From Kitagawia praeruptora (taxonomy: Eukaryota; Streptophyta; Magnoliopsida; Apiales; Apiaceae): a stretch of DNA of 64,000 nt. The position numbers were made by a program, and so were the translations under genes. Below, one piece after another: positions 11,338 to 22,238 of this stretch. Position 1 is the first letter of the stretch. Every line of letters starts with the position of its first letter. The notes beneath the pieces were generated by a model. The model searched no databases, was not told the origin of the DNA, and was given only the letters and a program-made list of their open reading frames with translations. The stretch is taken from contig CM075346.1 of the NCBI GenBank assembly GCA_037693485.1, positions 93,850,501 through 93,914,500 on the forward strand, given 5' to 3'.

Positions 11338-14300
11338 TGTGACACCCCCCAAATCCGGGGTCAGGAGATTTGGTTGTCACGCTAAAATCCTCAAAATAAA
11401 ACATCTATTTAATAATAATCATTCACTTGTGATTGTCCAACACTGGAAATATAACATCTGTGACCCCAAACATACCAAGATCTTTTAAGGTTATAGGGCT
11501 AGAAACAAGAATCCAAATTCCATTAGATAAAAAGCATTTATTCTCAACATTCTTTGATCAAATCTTAAACCACTGGTGTAACTTCGATAAGAAGTACGCC
11601 AGGCAACTAGACCATCACATAATAATAATAAATATTATAACTCAAATATATAAAATAGATCTTACACTAAATCCAGACATCCTGAGCCAAGTCATCTTCG
11701 AAATAGCATCACGCTTCCTCTCTTTCTGAGTTGTGCGGATACGTCTCGCCAAACTACCTTACTGAAATGTTAGAATTTACAACAGCAAGTATGAGCGAAA
11801 GAAATGCTCAGCAAGCGTATAAATTTTTTGATATAAAACCAGGATAAGTGGGGCATAAAATCAACTGAAATGTAAAGCAGTTTATAGAGAAACTGAATCA
11901 ACAACTGTGATATAATTCAAATCATAACTGAAATCATTTGGCATGTCATAAAAATGAATCATCTGCCAATTCACAATATATAATAGCCATTCTGGCGATA
12001 TGGATTGGATATATATAAAAAAACAAAACCCATTGCCCCCTGATCAGGTTCAAAAGCAATGGGACCCTTTATACTACCACCGGTACATTTCTATACCCGT
12101 GTGTATAACCCGGATTTCAATGAGGGTACCAAAATAGGCAAGTAATGTTAGCCTATAGGAAGATGGAATGGTTACCATATCCTCCTTAATATATTGCTGG
12201 ACCATAGTAGCAACCATGGCCTCCTACGCTTTACCAATAAATATTGCTGGACCATAACATCAATCATGGCCTCCTACGCTTTACCATTTTCCAATCCAAT
12301 AGAGCAATTTCCGAATTCAACAGGAAATGCTTAGTTTCACATACAGTTCACATCCCTATTATTTACTACGATAATAAGGATATGAAGAGTTTATCTTAAA
12401 CAATTCCCCACATCAAGGGTAACAATATCAAGCAACTGTGTTCGCACAAAAATATTTAAGAATCACAAATAGCTCTGAACAATAGCTATTCATCATGATA
12501 TGAATCAATGAAACATAAAATAAAAAGTGTTTAGGATGATAAAGGAAATACTTGCCTCTGGTCCTTAGCTATTGCGTAAAGCCGAAGTAATACTACTTTC
12601 TTCTTTCTATCTTACGGCATCACCGTCTTCATTTTCGATCATTCTTTGGTACGTCGCATATGCGGTTGCCCTGAGTTTGATTCTTTAGGATTGAGCCCGC
12701 GCGATCCTTCTATAGTCAAACGTAATACGATACTTCAGTCTTCAGACGACAACTATGACATTCTGTAACGCTTATAAACTCAATTCGAACGTATTAACCA
12801 TGCTTACCAATATCTCTGTCCGAAGAAAATAATTGGAAATGTCCCCTTTGAACATAGACGTTTTCCCGGTGTTAAAACACCTCACAAGTAACCCAGCAAT
12901 TCCATAAACAATACTTTCATCTCCAACCTTCTTTATTACAATCCACAAACAATACTGCATCCATCTCCAACCTTCTTCATAACCCACAAAGAATATTGCA
13001 TCTATCTCCAACCTCCTTGATTAGACATCTACTTATCTCTGTTGACCAACCTAAGTCAATATTCGATAATTAATCCTTGAATTAAACAATTATGCATTCA
13101 ACTTAGTCCAACTCAATCTATAAATAATCCTCAAAACATTTATCTTATTCCTCGATAAAGAAACATGATAATCAATTAATCCTCAAGACACGATTAATCC
13201 TCGAGATAACAATTAATCCTCGAAATAAGTCATAAATCCTCAAGACAATAATTAACCCTAGAGATAATCATTAATCCTCGAATTAAATACATATATACCT
13301 GTCACATAACCAATTAACACATAGCATATACGGCTCACAAATAAAAGAGCACTCAAATTATTCATATAATATTTACAAATCACTAATAGATAATCAAAGA
13401 ATAATAACACGCAATTCACATAATCACATAGCACGCTTGATCAGATCATGAAAAGATTTTATCCAATATTTTTAAAACAGAAAACGGGTCAAAACCCTAA
13501 TTATCGGATATAATCGACTCAATAAAAAGGTTTGGTAAAAAGTCGACCAAAATTTAAAAGTTGAATTTTAACTTAAAACTATTTTTATAAGAACCGGGTC
13601 ATTTTTCTGATTTCAGAAATACTTTTCTCGTTGAAAACGGATAAACGGTTTAATTAATACGCAATTAATAAGAATAATTCAATTAATAATTAAATTAATT
13701 GAATATTCAAATTAATTATTTATTAATCAACTCATAAAAATAATAAATCTTTTATAATAAAAAGATTTAAATTCAATTAAGTCAATTATATATTTAAATA
13801 ATAATTAATTAATATAATTAATCAATTAAAATGAATTAATCAATTAATTAAATCAATTAAATTATTATTTAAAAATAATTAACTAATTAAATTTAATTTT
13901 TAGGAATTAAAATAATAATAGATAAAAGAAATATGAATTTTAGAAAAATTTTATAAAAATTTTGACCCAAAAACATTTTTCTGAAAAGTTTTAAGATTTT
14001 GAAGATCAAAACGTTACTATTCATCACCACCTACGCTGTTCTTCGTATGAATGCTTCGAAGAACACCACCTCCAACAATGGAGGTTTCTCCAGAATCCGG
14101 TCACCGGAAAAACAATCCGGCGAACTTCCGGCGACCATAACTTTCACAAAACTAAACCAAATCAAGCGTGTAAAATATGGATCTTGACTAAAATTTCACG
14201 ACAAACTCAACCATGCCAACGAAAACAACATAAACACGGCCAAAATCCGGCGAGCTCTAAGAAATTTCCGGCCAAAAATCGTTTTCGCAGAATCGGTAAC

Positions 14301-15453
14301 CAAATGGCATGGTTTTGGTATCAAAACGAAGCTTAAGACTCATACAATCATTCCCCCAAAACCACTAACGCAAACAATTAACACACACAACGGACTATTG
14401 ATTCAAAGTTTCGGTTAAAACTTTAAAACTCGAATATCACAATCCGGCAATATAATGATGCAATTGACCACATAAATCGACTCCAAATGATCATATAAAG
14501 CTATTGGAATCATCAAAACAACCGGAAAATCACTCAATCAAAAATCCCCAAATTTGGCTCAAGAACCCTAATTTCGAATTGAACAAACTAGCAATATAAC
14601 GATGAAATTTAGCATGGAATTGAACTCCTGGAATCAATATAAAGCTATACAAACAATCAATTCAACCGGAAAATCAAAGAATCAAAAAGCCCCAATTTAA
14701 TGAAGAACCCTAATTTCCCAGATTCAAAAGAAAATTAATATAAAATCAGAAATTTACCCAACATGAAAACTGATTGTAGATTTTGAAACTAGATGTTGAG
14801 AGCTTCGATTCGACTACAAGATCGCCAAAATCAGATGTCTATAACACCTTCAAATTCAGCTTTGATCCTCAAGAACAGGAGAGAGAAAATATATTTTTAT
14901 ATTTATTAATATATATAAAAACTGATTTTTATGATTTATTAATAATAAAAAAAAAATCAGATTCCTATTTATATTATTCAAAAAATTAATACCCCAAAAA
15001 TATTTTTAACCCCTAATTAAAATTATTAAGCCCTAAAAATAATTTTTATGGGATAAAAATGTAAAATTTTTATTTTTAAACAAATACAATATATATTTCA
15101 AAATTCCCCAAAAATTATGAATTTTACAAAAATTACAACATAATACATTTTTGAACATCCCATTATTATATGAAAATAATTTTATGAAAAACAGGGCCTC
15201 GAATCCAGTACAGGGGCTGGGTCCGGAATTTAAAATGCAAAATAACTGTATTATAAAAATATAAAAATTACAGAAAAATAGAATAAAATATTCTATGATA
15301 CACAGAAGTCACATAACACGTATGAGATAATTTTCCTATTTAATAAAAATCATAACGCGTTTAAATGTTTTAAAAATAAACTAACACACATTAAAATCAA
15401 CTAAAAATATATTTTAATATAATAAATTACACGTAATTTTTCGGGTCGTTACA
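11338..15453 (-). repeat. Right (5') LTR of the LARD-like element
   Basis: Same length as the left LTR (4,116 bp), with the same TGTGACACC start and GTCGTTACA end. In minus sense this is the promoter-bearing copy. It is followed by the CTTCA duplication. Confidence 0.95.
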
Positions 15454-16417
15454 CTTCACAAATAGGATTATTCATAGGAGCCATGGATGACAATGCATTG
15501 ATACTCATAGGTTGAGTAGAGGGCTGAGATGTCTTCAAAGAGTGGATCTCCTGAGTCAGTGCAGCGAGTTGAGATGATAATAAAGAATAAGCATCCACTT
15601 CAAGTTTACCCCCTTTCTTGGTTGCTCTCGGATTACTGAAGTGATTGGCAGCCAAATTTGAAAGAAAAGCATATGCATCATCAACTCCTTTATCCAGAAA
15701 TACACCACCTGCAGCGTTATCAACCATACCTTTTGTCTCAGGATCAAGACCATTGTAGAAGCGTTTAAGCAGAAACCACTTCTCAAGACCATGGTGAGGG
15801 CATGCACGTTGATAATCCTTGAATCTGTCCCAAGCATCCCGAAGAGATTCGCCATAATCTTGCTTAAAACCCATCATCTTGTCGATCAAATCGTCGGTTC
15901 TGTTAGGAGGGAAGAACTCAGTTAAGAAGGCTTGAGCAATCTCATCCCACTTGGTCAATTCAATATCGTTCAACCACTTTTGAGCTTTATCACGAAGAGA
16001 GAAACCGAACAACATGACTTTCAACTGGTCTGGAGTGACTCCCTGATGTTTAATTGTAGAACAGAGCTGTTGAAACCTTTGCAGATGATTTGTAGGGTCT
16101 TCAGAGGCAAGTCCAGCAAATTGATTCTGTTGGATCATAGTAAGCAAAGCAGGCTTGATCTCGAAATTTGCTGCTTGAATTGTTGGCATAGCAAGGCCAG
16201 TAGGTACCCCACTCGGAGAGGGCTGTGAGTAATTCTTCAAAGATTTGGGAGGAAGGTCCGCCATCTCAATCTTTGGTTCAGATATCCTTTGCTGGTTCTC
16301 TTTCCTTTGTAGATCTATGTATTGTTGACAAGTAATTCCAGAATCTGGACTTAGAGGAGTTGTATCCTCTTTCGCTTGATCTTCTTTCGTTTGAGACCTG
16401 GTCCTGGGCATCAACAA
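15454..16417 (-). pseudogene. Gypsy gag N-terminal part, interrupted
   Basis: Minus-strand Athila/Tat-type gag. It begins MLMPRTRSQ and carries a retrotransposon gag (capsid) domain over roughly residues 90-240, with AQKWLND, EFFPPNRTDDL and FYNGLDPET as recognisable blocks. It runs open to the first Cys of the zinc knuckle, where the LARD-like element enters at CTTCA. An alternative start is the Met at residue 3. The reading frame itself is intact on this side; the downstream protease carries several stops, so the element was already decayed or has decayed since. Confidence 0.85.
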
Positions 16418-16524
16418 CTAAACAAGGAAAAGCAGTAAGATCGGTCTCAATTGGAACAAGAGTTCCAAAGAGACAAGAGAAACAATTTAAAATAATCAAA
16501 CTAAAATAATAGAAACTAGGCGTC
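16418..16524 (-). other. Leader of the gypsy element
   Basis: Short untranslated stretch between primer site and gag start; nothing else is seen in it. Confidence 0.6.
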
Positions 16525-16542
16525 TCCCCGGCAGCGGCGCCA
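16525..16542 (-). promoter_or_regulatory. Primer-binding site (tRNA-Asp type) of the gypsy element
   Basis: Minus-strand TGGCGCCGCTGCCGGGGA closely matches the complement of the tRNA-Asp(GUC) 3' end, with one expected difference in the middle. It sits six bases inside the LTR end. tRNA-Asp priming is usual for Athila-group gypsy elements. Confidence 0.85.
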
Positions 16543-16548
16543 AAAACT

Positions 16549-17851
16549 TGATGTGTCAAATTATACCTAACCGCAAGCGCACGGTATCAATTGTAGTAGA
16601 TACTAGCAAATACGGGTCGAATCCTCAAGGAGACAGTTTCAGTTTCAATTCAATTGCTATCAATTGTTTCTAGTCACAACGATTGTTTTGGAATTTTATT
16701 AACTACTAAAGCAAATTTAACAAAGTTTTAAATCAATTAATTAAAGGATCTAGGGCAATTCAGGTTCACCATGTTTACACCAAACAAATCACAAAAGTAT
16801 AGCTTTTCAATGGGATTAAGTAATTAAAGCAATGGTTAATCTTTCTCAAGCATTAACGGTTAATCTTTCTCAAGCATTAACACTCTCAGAATATCTAATG
16901 ATGTTCTCACACTCACCTTCAATTCTGCTAATTGTATGTAAGCCTCTAGTAGTAAAATCTCTCGATCTATTACTCCTATTGCAATCAATTAATCCATGAT
17001 ATTGCGCAATTACACAAATTAAGAATTATAACATATCAATCAGAATTACTCTTTACCCATCAATCTACTAATCAAATTAAGCCCAAATCATGGTGCAAAC
17101 ATGGCTCCCCTTAATACCCTAGAATTAAACTACTCACTCATGGTAGAATAAAAACTAATAATAATAATAATCAAGAAAACCATAATAAACATGTACTAAT
17201 AAACAAGATGAGATAAAGAGTACCTTAAACTTTGTATAAACGAAGAACAATAAAGATCCAAATTAAACCAAGTGCTTACAAAAGAAGAGATGAAGAGAGA
17301 AAAAACCCAAAACCCTAACTTATGTAAAAACGTCTGTATATGTCTCTATATCTATCTCACGTTTTCTCTTCCTTTTATAATAAAACCCCTTAATAAAATC
17401 TGATATCTATCTCCTAATAAAAGTATTTTTAATATCCTAATCAATTTACAAAAAGATATCCATAATTGAATAAGATTTTCTTGTAAAATTCGTCACTTCT
17501 TTTTCTCCTCTGTTTCTGGGCTCTTCCAGTTGGATTTTGCTTACTGGACCACCTCTAAATTAAAGATAATTCCACAAGCTTCGCGTGGACAGTAAGATCG
17601 TCAAATTCTGACTTCTGGAACTCAAGATATGGCCCAAACAGTGCAGGCAGCCCGTGCAGGCCAATATTACGAATTTTCTCCTATTTTATCTCCAAAATAG
17701 CTCTTTTTGCTCCAAATCCTTCCAAGTCATGAATTCTTTGTTTCCTACAATGAAACAATAAAATCTATTAAATAAAAATCCAAATCAATGCAAAACACAA
17801 TAAATATGAGAATAAAATCATCTAAAATATATATAAAAATATACTCTATCA
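16549..17851 (-). repeat. 5' LTR of the gypsy element
   Basis: On the plus strand it runs from TGATGTGTCAAATT to CTCTATCA, about 1.3 kb. The left end is set by the primer site. The right end is set by the point where copia integrase sequence resumes (ACAAGTACCTTTG), which is continuous in copia copy B at about 46827. No coding sequence is seen. No partner LTR is found in the window. Confidence 0.8.
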
Positions 17852-18881
17852 ACAAGTACCTTTGCAAGGCACCCCCACACACGAAGATATTTTAAACTAG
17901 TCCTTTTCTCTATCCATAATTCATAAGGTGTCTTGTCCATATGTTTCAGAGGAACTCTATTCAGAATATGGCAAGCCATATTCAGAGCTTCTCCCCACAT
18001 GTACTTAGGCAACCCAGAATTAATCAACATACTATTGATCATATCCTTAAAGGTTCTGTTCTTTCGTTCTGCCACCCCATTAGACTCAGGTGTGTATGGT
18101 GGAGTTACCTCATGAACTATACCATTGCTTTTGCAAAATTCATTAAACAAGTTACTCGTATACTCACCACCTCTATCTGATCTCAAACGTTTAAGTACTT
18201 TACCAGTTTGTGTTTCAGCTTCAGTTTTGAACATAATGAATTTATCTAGTGCTTCATCATTATGCTTAAGCAAATAAACATAACAATATCTACTAAATCA
18301 TCTATAAAGGTAATGAAATATCTATTATGTTCCTTGGTCAAAACACCACCAAATTCACATATGTTAGTGTGCACTAAATCTAACACATTCGAATCCCTAA
18401 CCACATTATGAAAGGGTTTCCTAGTTTGTTTAGCAGTCACACATACTTGACATTTAGATTTCTTATCAATGGCATGTTTTGGAATTAACTCTAAGTTCAT
18501 AATATTCTTTAGAGCACCAAAATTCAAGTGACCAAGACGTGCGTGCCACAAATCAGATGATTCAACACAATTAACAGAAGGAGCAACATTATTATTAATA
18601 AAACTGCCCAAAACAGGCTCAACATTTATTAAGAATAATCCATCTGACAAGTAACCTTTGCCAAAAAATACACCAGTATTTGTAATAACTACTTTATTAC
18701 ATTTCAAAGAAACTTCAAAACCATTCTTAACTAAACAACTTCCACTTATTATATTTCTACGAATATCAGGAACATGGTGCACTCTAGTGAGGGATAGAAC
18801 ACGCCCAGAAGCGAACTTCAAGTCCACGTTTCCTATTCCAAGTACTTGAGTTACACTCGCATTCCCCATCGTCATAGTCAT
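17852..18881 (-). pseudogene. Copia A protease end and integrase, broken
   Basis: Two overlapping frames (18881-18246 and 18273-17852) together span the region after the protease motif, the integrase HHCC zinc finger (LWHARLGHLNF ... CQVC) and the integrase core. The core has SDRGGEY and the Glu of GVAERKN. The first catalytic Asp is replaced: this copy reads VHTNIC where copy C has VHTDIC. A frameshift lies near 18273-18290, and a stop near 18897 separates this part from gag. Confidence 0.85.
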
Positions 18882-18896
18882 TCCATGAGTCTATTG

Positions 18897-20000
18897 TTAA
18901 GATACAAATAGAGTAATATCAGTACAAATATGTACATTAGCTCCAGTATCAATCAACCATTCATGAGACGAATAAGTGAAAAGAAGTACAAGGTTGTAGG
19001 TCACATACCCGTTGTCAATTTCAGAAGCAATAGCCTCACCAACAACCATGTTAACCGTAGACCCACCAGTGGTTCCAAGCACAGTGTTAGCTTGTGCTCC
19101 CACAACAGGTTTCTTAGCTTTCTTTACAGGACAGTCCTTGCTCCAATGACCAACCTGTCCACAAGACCAACATGGTTTGTTTGCCTTTGGTTTCTTAGCC
19201 TTGTTCTTGTCCTTAGACTTAGTGTTTTCCTTCTTAGTGACAGACTTTCTTTTCTGTCCTACAGTCACTACATTTACCTTCGAACTCCCTGCATGTTCAG
19301 TAGGCATCACATGTCCTTGCTTGGACTTGTGTTGCTCCTGTACAGAGATGTCCAACATCAGGTTTGTCCAAGTGATCTCTCCTTTCTGTCTTTTCAGGGA
19401 GAGTGCAAACTCTTCCCAAGACTTATGGAGCTTTTCAATCACAGACATAACCTGAAACTTTTCAGGAAGGTCCATACCAGACTCCTTCAAAGCATGAACC
19501 AACATCTCAAACTCATGCACTTGCACAGTCATGGATTTAGTATCCACCAGTTTAAAGTCAAGGAACCTAGCCACAGAATACTTTTCCAACCCTTGCGAGT
19601 CAGTATTATGTGTCTGGTCAAGCTTCTCCCATAAGAGCTTAGCAGTGTAGGAGTCAGATGAATAAACATCAAATAGAGTGTTCGCCAAAGCTGCCAGAAT
19701 TGCAGCCCTAGCCACCCCATCATTTTCCTCCCACATGGTATAAGCCTTAACAGTTTCAGATTTCTCCTTAACCACAATTGGTTTCTCGTACTGCACCACT
19801 GGCCATAGACCCTTTACCGTTAACCACAGTTTCATCTTTTTCTGCCAACGAGAAAAACCAACACCCCCACCGAATTTATCAGGCATACCTGACATATCGA
19901 TAGGCTGTGGGAAACGGTATGTAGTCCAATCAATGGTAGGTACAGTAACAGTAGACCCAGAGCCAGTCTCAACAACAGGAGTTTCAATTTCGTTCACCAT
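18897..20000 (-). pseudogene. Copia A gag and protease start
   Basis: Open from the ATG at 20000 (MVNE) to a TAA at 18897. It holds a UBN2-type gag, a basic Lys-rich segment, one CCHC knuckle (CWSCGQVGHWSKDC) and the protease motif DTGANVH close to the end. The TAA replaces a Tyr codon present in copy C. The ATG at 20000 is preferred to longer frames because it aligns with the start in copies B and C and has a good plant context (AAGATGG). Confidence 0.85.
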
Positions 20001-20043
20001 CTTGTTAATTAACAATATATAACACAAATAATCTCTTCAAGAT

Positions 20044-21301
20044 TGTTGGGAATTTTACACTAAACACAACAATGAGGCAGTGATATATATTAAACAAGAA
20101 CAGGCATGAAACCAATCAACAGAAACAAATCACGAAGGCAACACAAGAATATAATTAGAGACTGTAATTAACGAGAAAAGTAAGAACAAACTTATCTCCC
20201 ACAGAAGCTATTAGCAATACTGATCAGAGAGAGAAGAACAGCTGAGTCACCAAGCCCTTCGAGAAGACTTGGCTGTTCTTGAAGAGATTATTGCCCCAAT
20301 TACGCTATGTTGGGTTGCTGCAATAACACTTCCAGGATAAAACAACTCCGATCAATGTGTTCACAGATACACCAGAGATTAACGACGACTAGCACCTCAG
20401 TTCGCCTAAGAATTATGTAAATAATCTGTTTGTGTCGAGAGAGAATAGAGAAGAAGAACGAACAAGGGTTTTCCTTAACGTATATACTTCTTAACGTTAT
20501 ATCTTCGATATATATAATACCCAAAAATAAAACGTAAGAGATATGCCTTAAAAGGAAAGTAAATATTCTGATTTAATTTCATTAACTGCATCAGTATTTA
20601 TTTTTCAGTTACAACTGCGTCAGGATCTGGCCATCAGTAGCATCAGGATTTGATGTCCGTCAGGATCAGGATTCAGTGCTCGTCAGGAACTGATATCCAT
20701 CAGTATCTGATGTCTGACTAAGTCCATCAGGATTTGTTCCAAGTACTGATCCAGTCCAGGATTTTATCCAATACTGATCCATTCATTTCTAGTACTGCTA
20801 TAACAAATAAATCTGAAACCTGTTAAAATAAATCAATATTCCAGGTAATAAAATTCCTCGCCCAGGTCGCCTCGCATACGCGAGACGCCGAGACATTCGC
20901 CCTTCGACCCGACCCGAGTCGTGTCGTGACGTGGCGTGGCGTGGCGTGGCGGGCGGTGGCGGCGCGTGTGTGTGTGCGCGCGAGGCTCACACTACAACCA
21001 TGCACACCCATATGCCTTAGTAGTTATACACTACACTTGCACATGGAGCTATATAAAGCCACCAACCTCTCATTACCAATTCTATGTGGGACTCAAGTTA
21101 TTTCAACTAACTAACCCACATAACCCATTTCAAGCAAGCAACTTCAACTCAATTTATTTATGGATTCCACTAAGAAAATGTCTTACATCCAAACATGAAA
21201 GTTTAAGTCCTCATAACAAGGAACAACCTTCACTTGTTAGTTTCTGGAAATTACATCAAGAACATATTATAAATATGCCTCAAACTTTCCATTTTCTAAC
21301 A
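20044..21301 (-). repeat. 5' LTR of copia A (1,258 bp, long subfamily)
   Basis: Plus-strand ends are TGTTGGGAATT and TTTTCTAACA. It contains many copies of the word CATCAGGA or variants (about 20585-20760). It also has a GC-rich module of roughly 150 bp (about 20855-20995) with ACGTGGC at 20929 and tandem GTGGC pentamers. The plus-strand copy C lacks this module. Small open frames in the module are compositional. Confidence 0.9.
20929..20962. promoter_or_regulatory. ACGTGGC core plus GTGGC tandem repeat in copia U3
   Basis: ACGTGGC is the core of plant ABRE/G-box elements and is followed by four GTGGC pentamers. It lies in the U3 part of the LTR, where retrotransposon enhancers sit. Function is inferred from the motif only. 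Copia B's left LTR has a diverged version near 43960. Confidence 0.4.
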
Positions 21302-21551
21302 TTCACACAACACTTATTTGCTAACGCTTGTCTAATCTTAAAAATACTTATGCATTTACACAACACACCTGGTCAAGAAATGCTTGTCTAGTAAGATTTA
21401 TCACACAACGGTTTTGGCCCATTGTGTGAATGTTGGATTAGACAATACTTTCTCGAGTAGGAAAATAACAGTTGTCTGATCATTTCGGTCAACACTTTTT
21501 TCCGTGGGTGTTGTCTGATACGTGTCGTCTATTGTCAGATTTCTTGTAGTG
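21302..21551 (+). mobile_element. Right end of CACTA element 2 (copy A side)
   Basis: Starts with TTCAC, the copia target-site copy, and ends TTTCTTGTAGTG, the reverse complement of CACTACAAGAAA. It carries CACTA-type subterminal words such as ACAACGG and GTTGTCTGA. The three bases after it, AGT, equal the three before the left end at 38027. The left part of the same kind of element is at 38027-43079. Confidence 0.75.
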
Positions 21552-22238
21552 AGTCTCTCTTGTAGTCTTGTGTGATTGTTATAATATGGATCCCATTTAT
21601 CAAAATTTATCAAAATAATCCCATTTATCAAAATTTGTTTATTAATCATATGGATTGTTATAATAGTCCAGTTATATAATCTATCTTTAGAACAATAATG
21701 CAATTTTCTACTGCAAAGTTCCATGCACTTATGTGATGAAATGATTGTTATTAGTATTACTGTTTTTGACATCTCACAAAACAGTCTCATCTTCTTCGTC
21801 AAAGAATCTGGAGTAATAAAAATAACAAAATTCTTTGCATCTTATCCATTACATGATTTACATCTCACCTTCAATTTTCTTGATTGCATTGCATCTTAGT
21901 GTCATGCATATCCCACAAACCGAAAATGGGATTCCACATATAGCAGCACGTACATTGTATGACATGTCGACATACCAAATAGTTTCAAATGCTACAAACT
22001 AGACGTGTGCAATTCATGTTGTATTTTGGATCCTCTTTGCAAAATTGTGGTAATTAAAATCAAACCTATTATAATTGTATTTTTATAGAACACGCAAAAA
22101 CTGGAGCGGCCTTACTCATCTGTATATATTTGTAATAATAAAAACAAATGTATAATTGTTTCTCACAAATACTGAAATACCAAAACCAAAATACGGATTA
22201 AGCAATTTAAGTAATTAGAACTATCCGCTGCCTACAAT
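21552..22238. other. 3' flank of serpin A
   Basis: No gene. Near-identical to 49669-50350 beside serpin B and similar, with gaps, to 29534-30229 beside serpin relic C. The block from ATCAAAATTTGTTTATTAATC to TGCAAAGT also recurs at 37920-38026. It includes a local duplication of CCCATTTATCAAAATTT (about 21590-21635). Confidence 0.7.

Larger units (their letters stand above)
5948..15453 (-). mobile_element. Young non-autonomous large-LTR retrotransposon (LARD-like)
   Basis: A complete 9,506-bp element: two 4,116-bp LTRs around a 1,274-bp interior with no recognisable gag or pol, flanked by CTTCA duplications. Orientation is minus: the primer site (TGGTATCAGAGC, complementary to initiator-Met tRNA) lies just left of the right LTR, and a polypurine tract (AAGGGGGGAAG) lies just right of the left LTR. 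The LTR ends read TGTAACGACCC and GGGGTGTCACA in element sense. Those ends and the sequence before the polypurine tract recall Tekay/Del chromoviruses, so an autonomous relative may supply the enzymes (inference). By eye the LTRs differ at one position (8960 T versus 14350 A), so insertion is very recent. Confidence 0.93.
17852..21301 (-). mobile_element. Copia copy A, right half (5' part), truncated by gypsy insertion
   Basis: Minus-strand Ty1/copia element holding the 5' LTR, gag, protease and most of integrase. It stops in integrase at 17852, where the gypsy LTR begins. Its right flank is TTCAC, identical to the left flank of copia copy B at 43075-43079. Together with the shared CACTA context this shows A and B descend from one insertion split by tandem duplication. 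The coding part carries several shared and private stops and one frameshift, so it is not functional. Confidence 0.88.

Noticed and set aside
20823..21391. Overlapping frames on both strands in copia LTR A and the matching region of B
   Set aside because: They arise from a stop-poor GC-rich module inside an LTR, differ between copies and have no homology I recognise.
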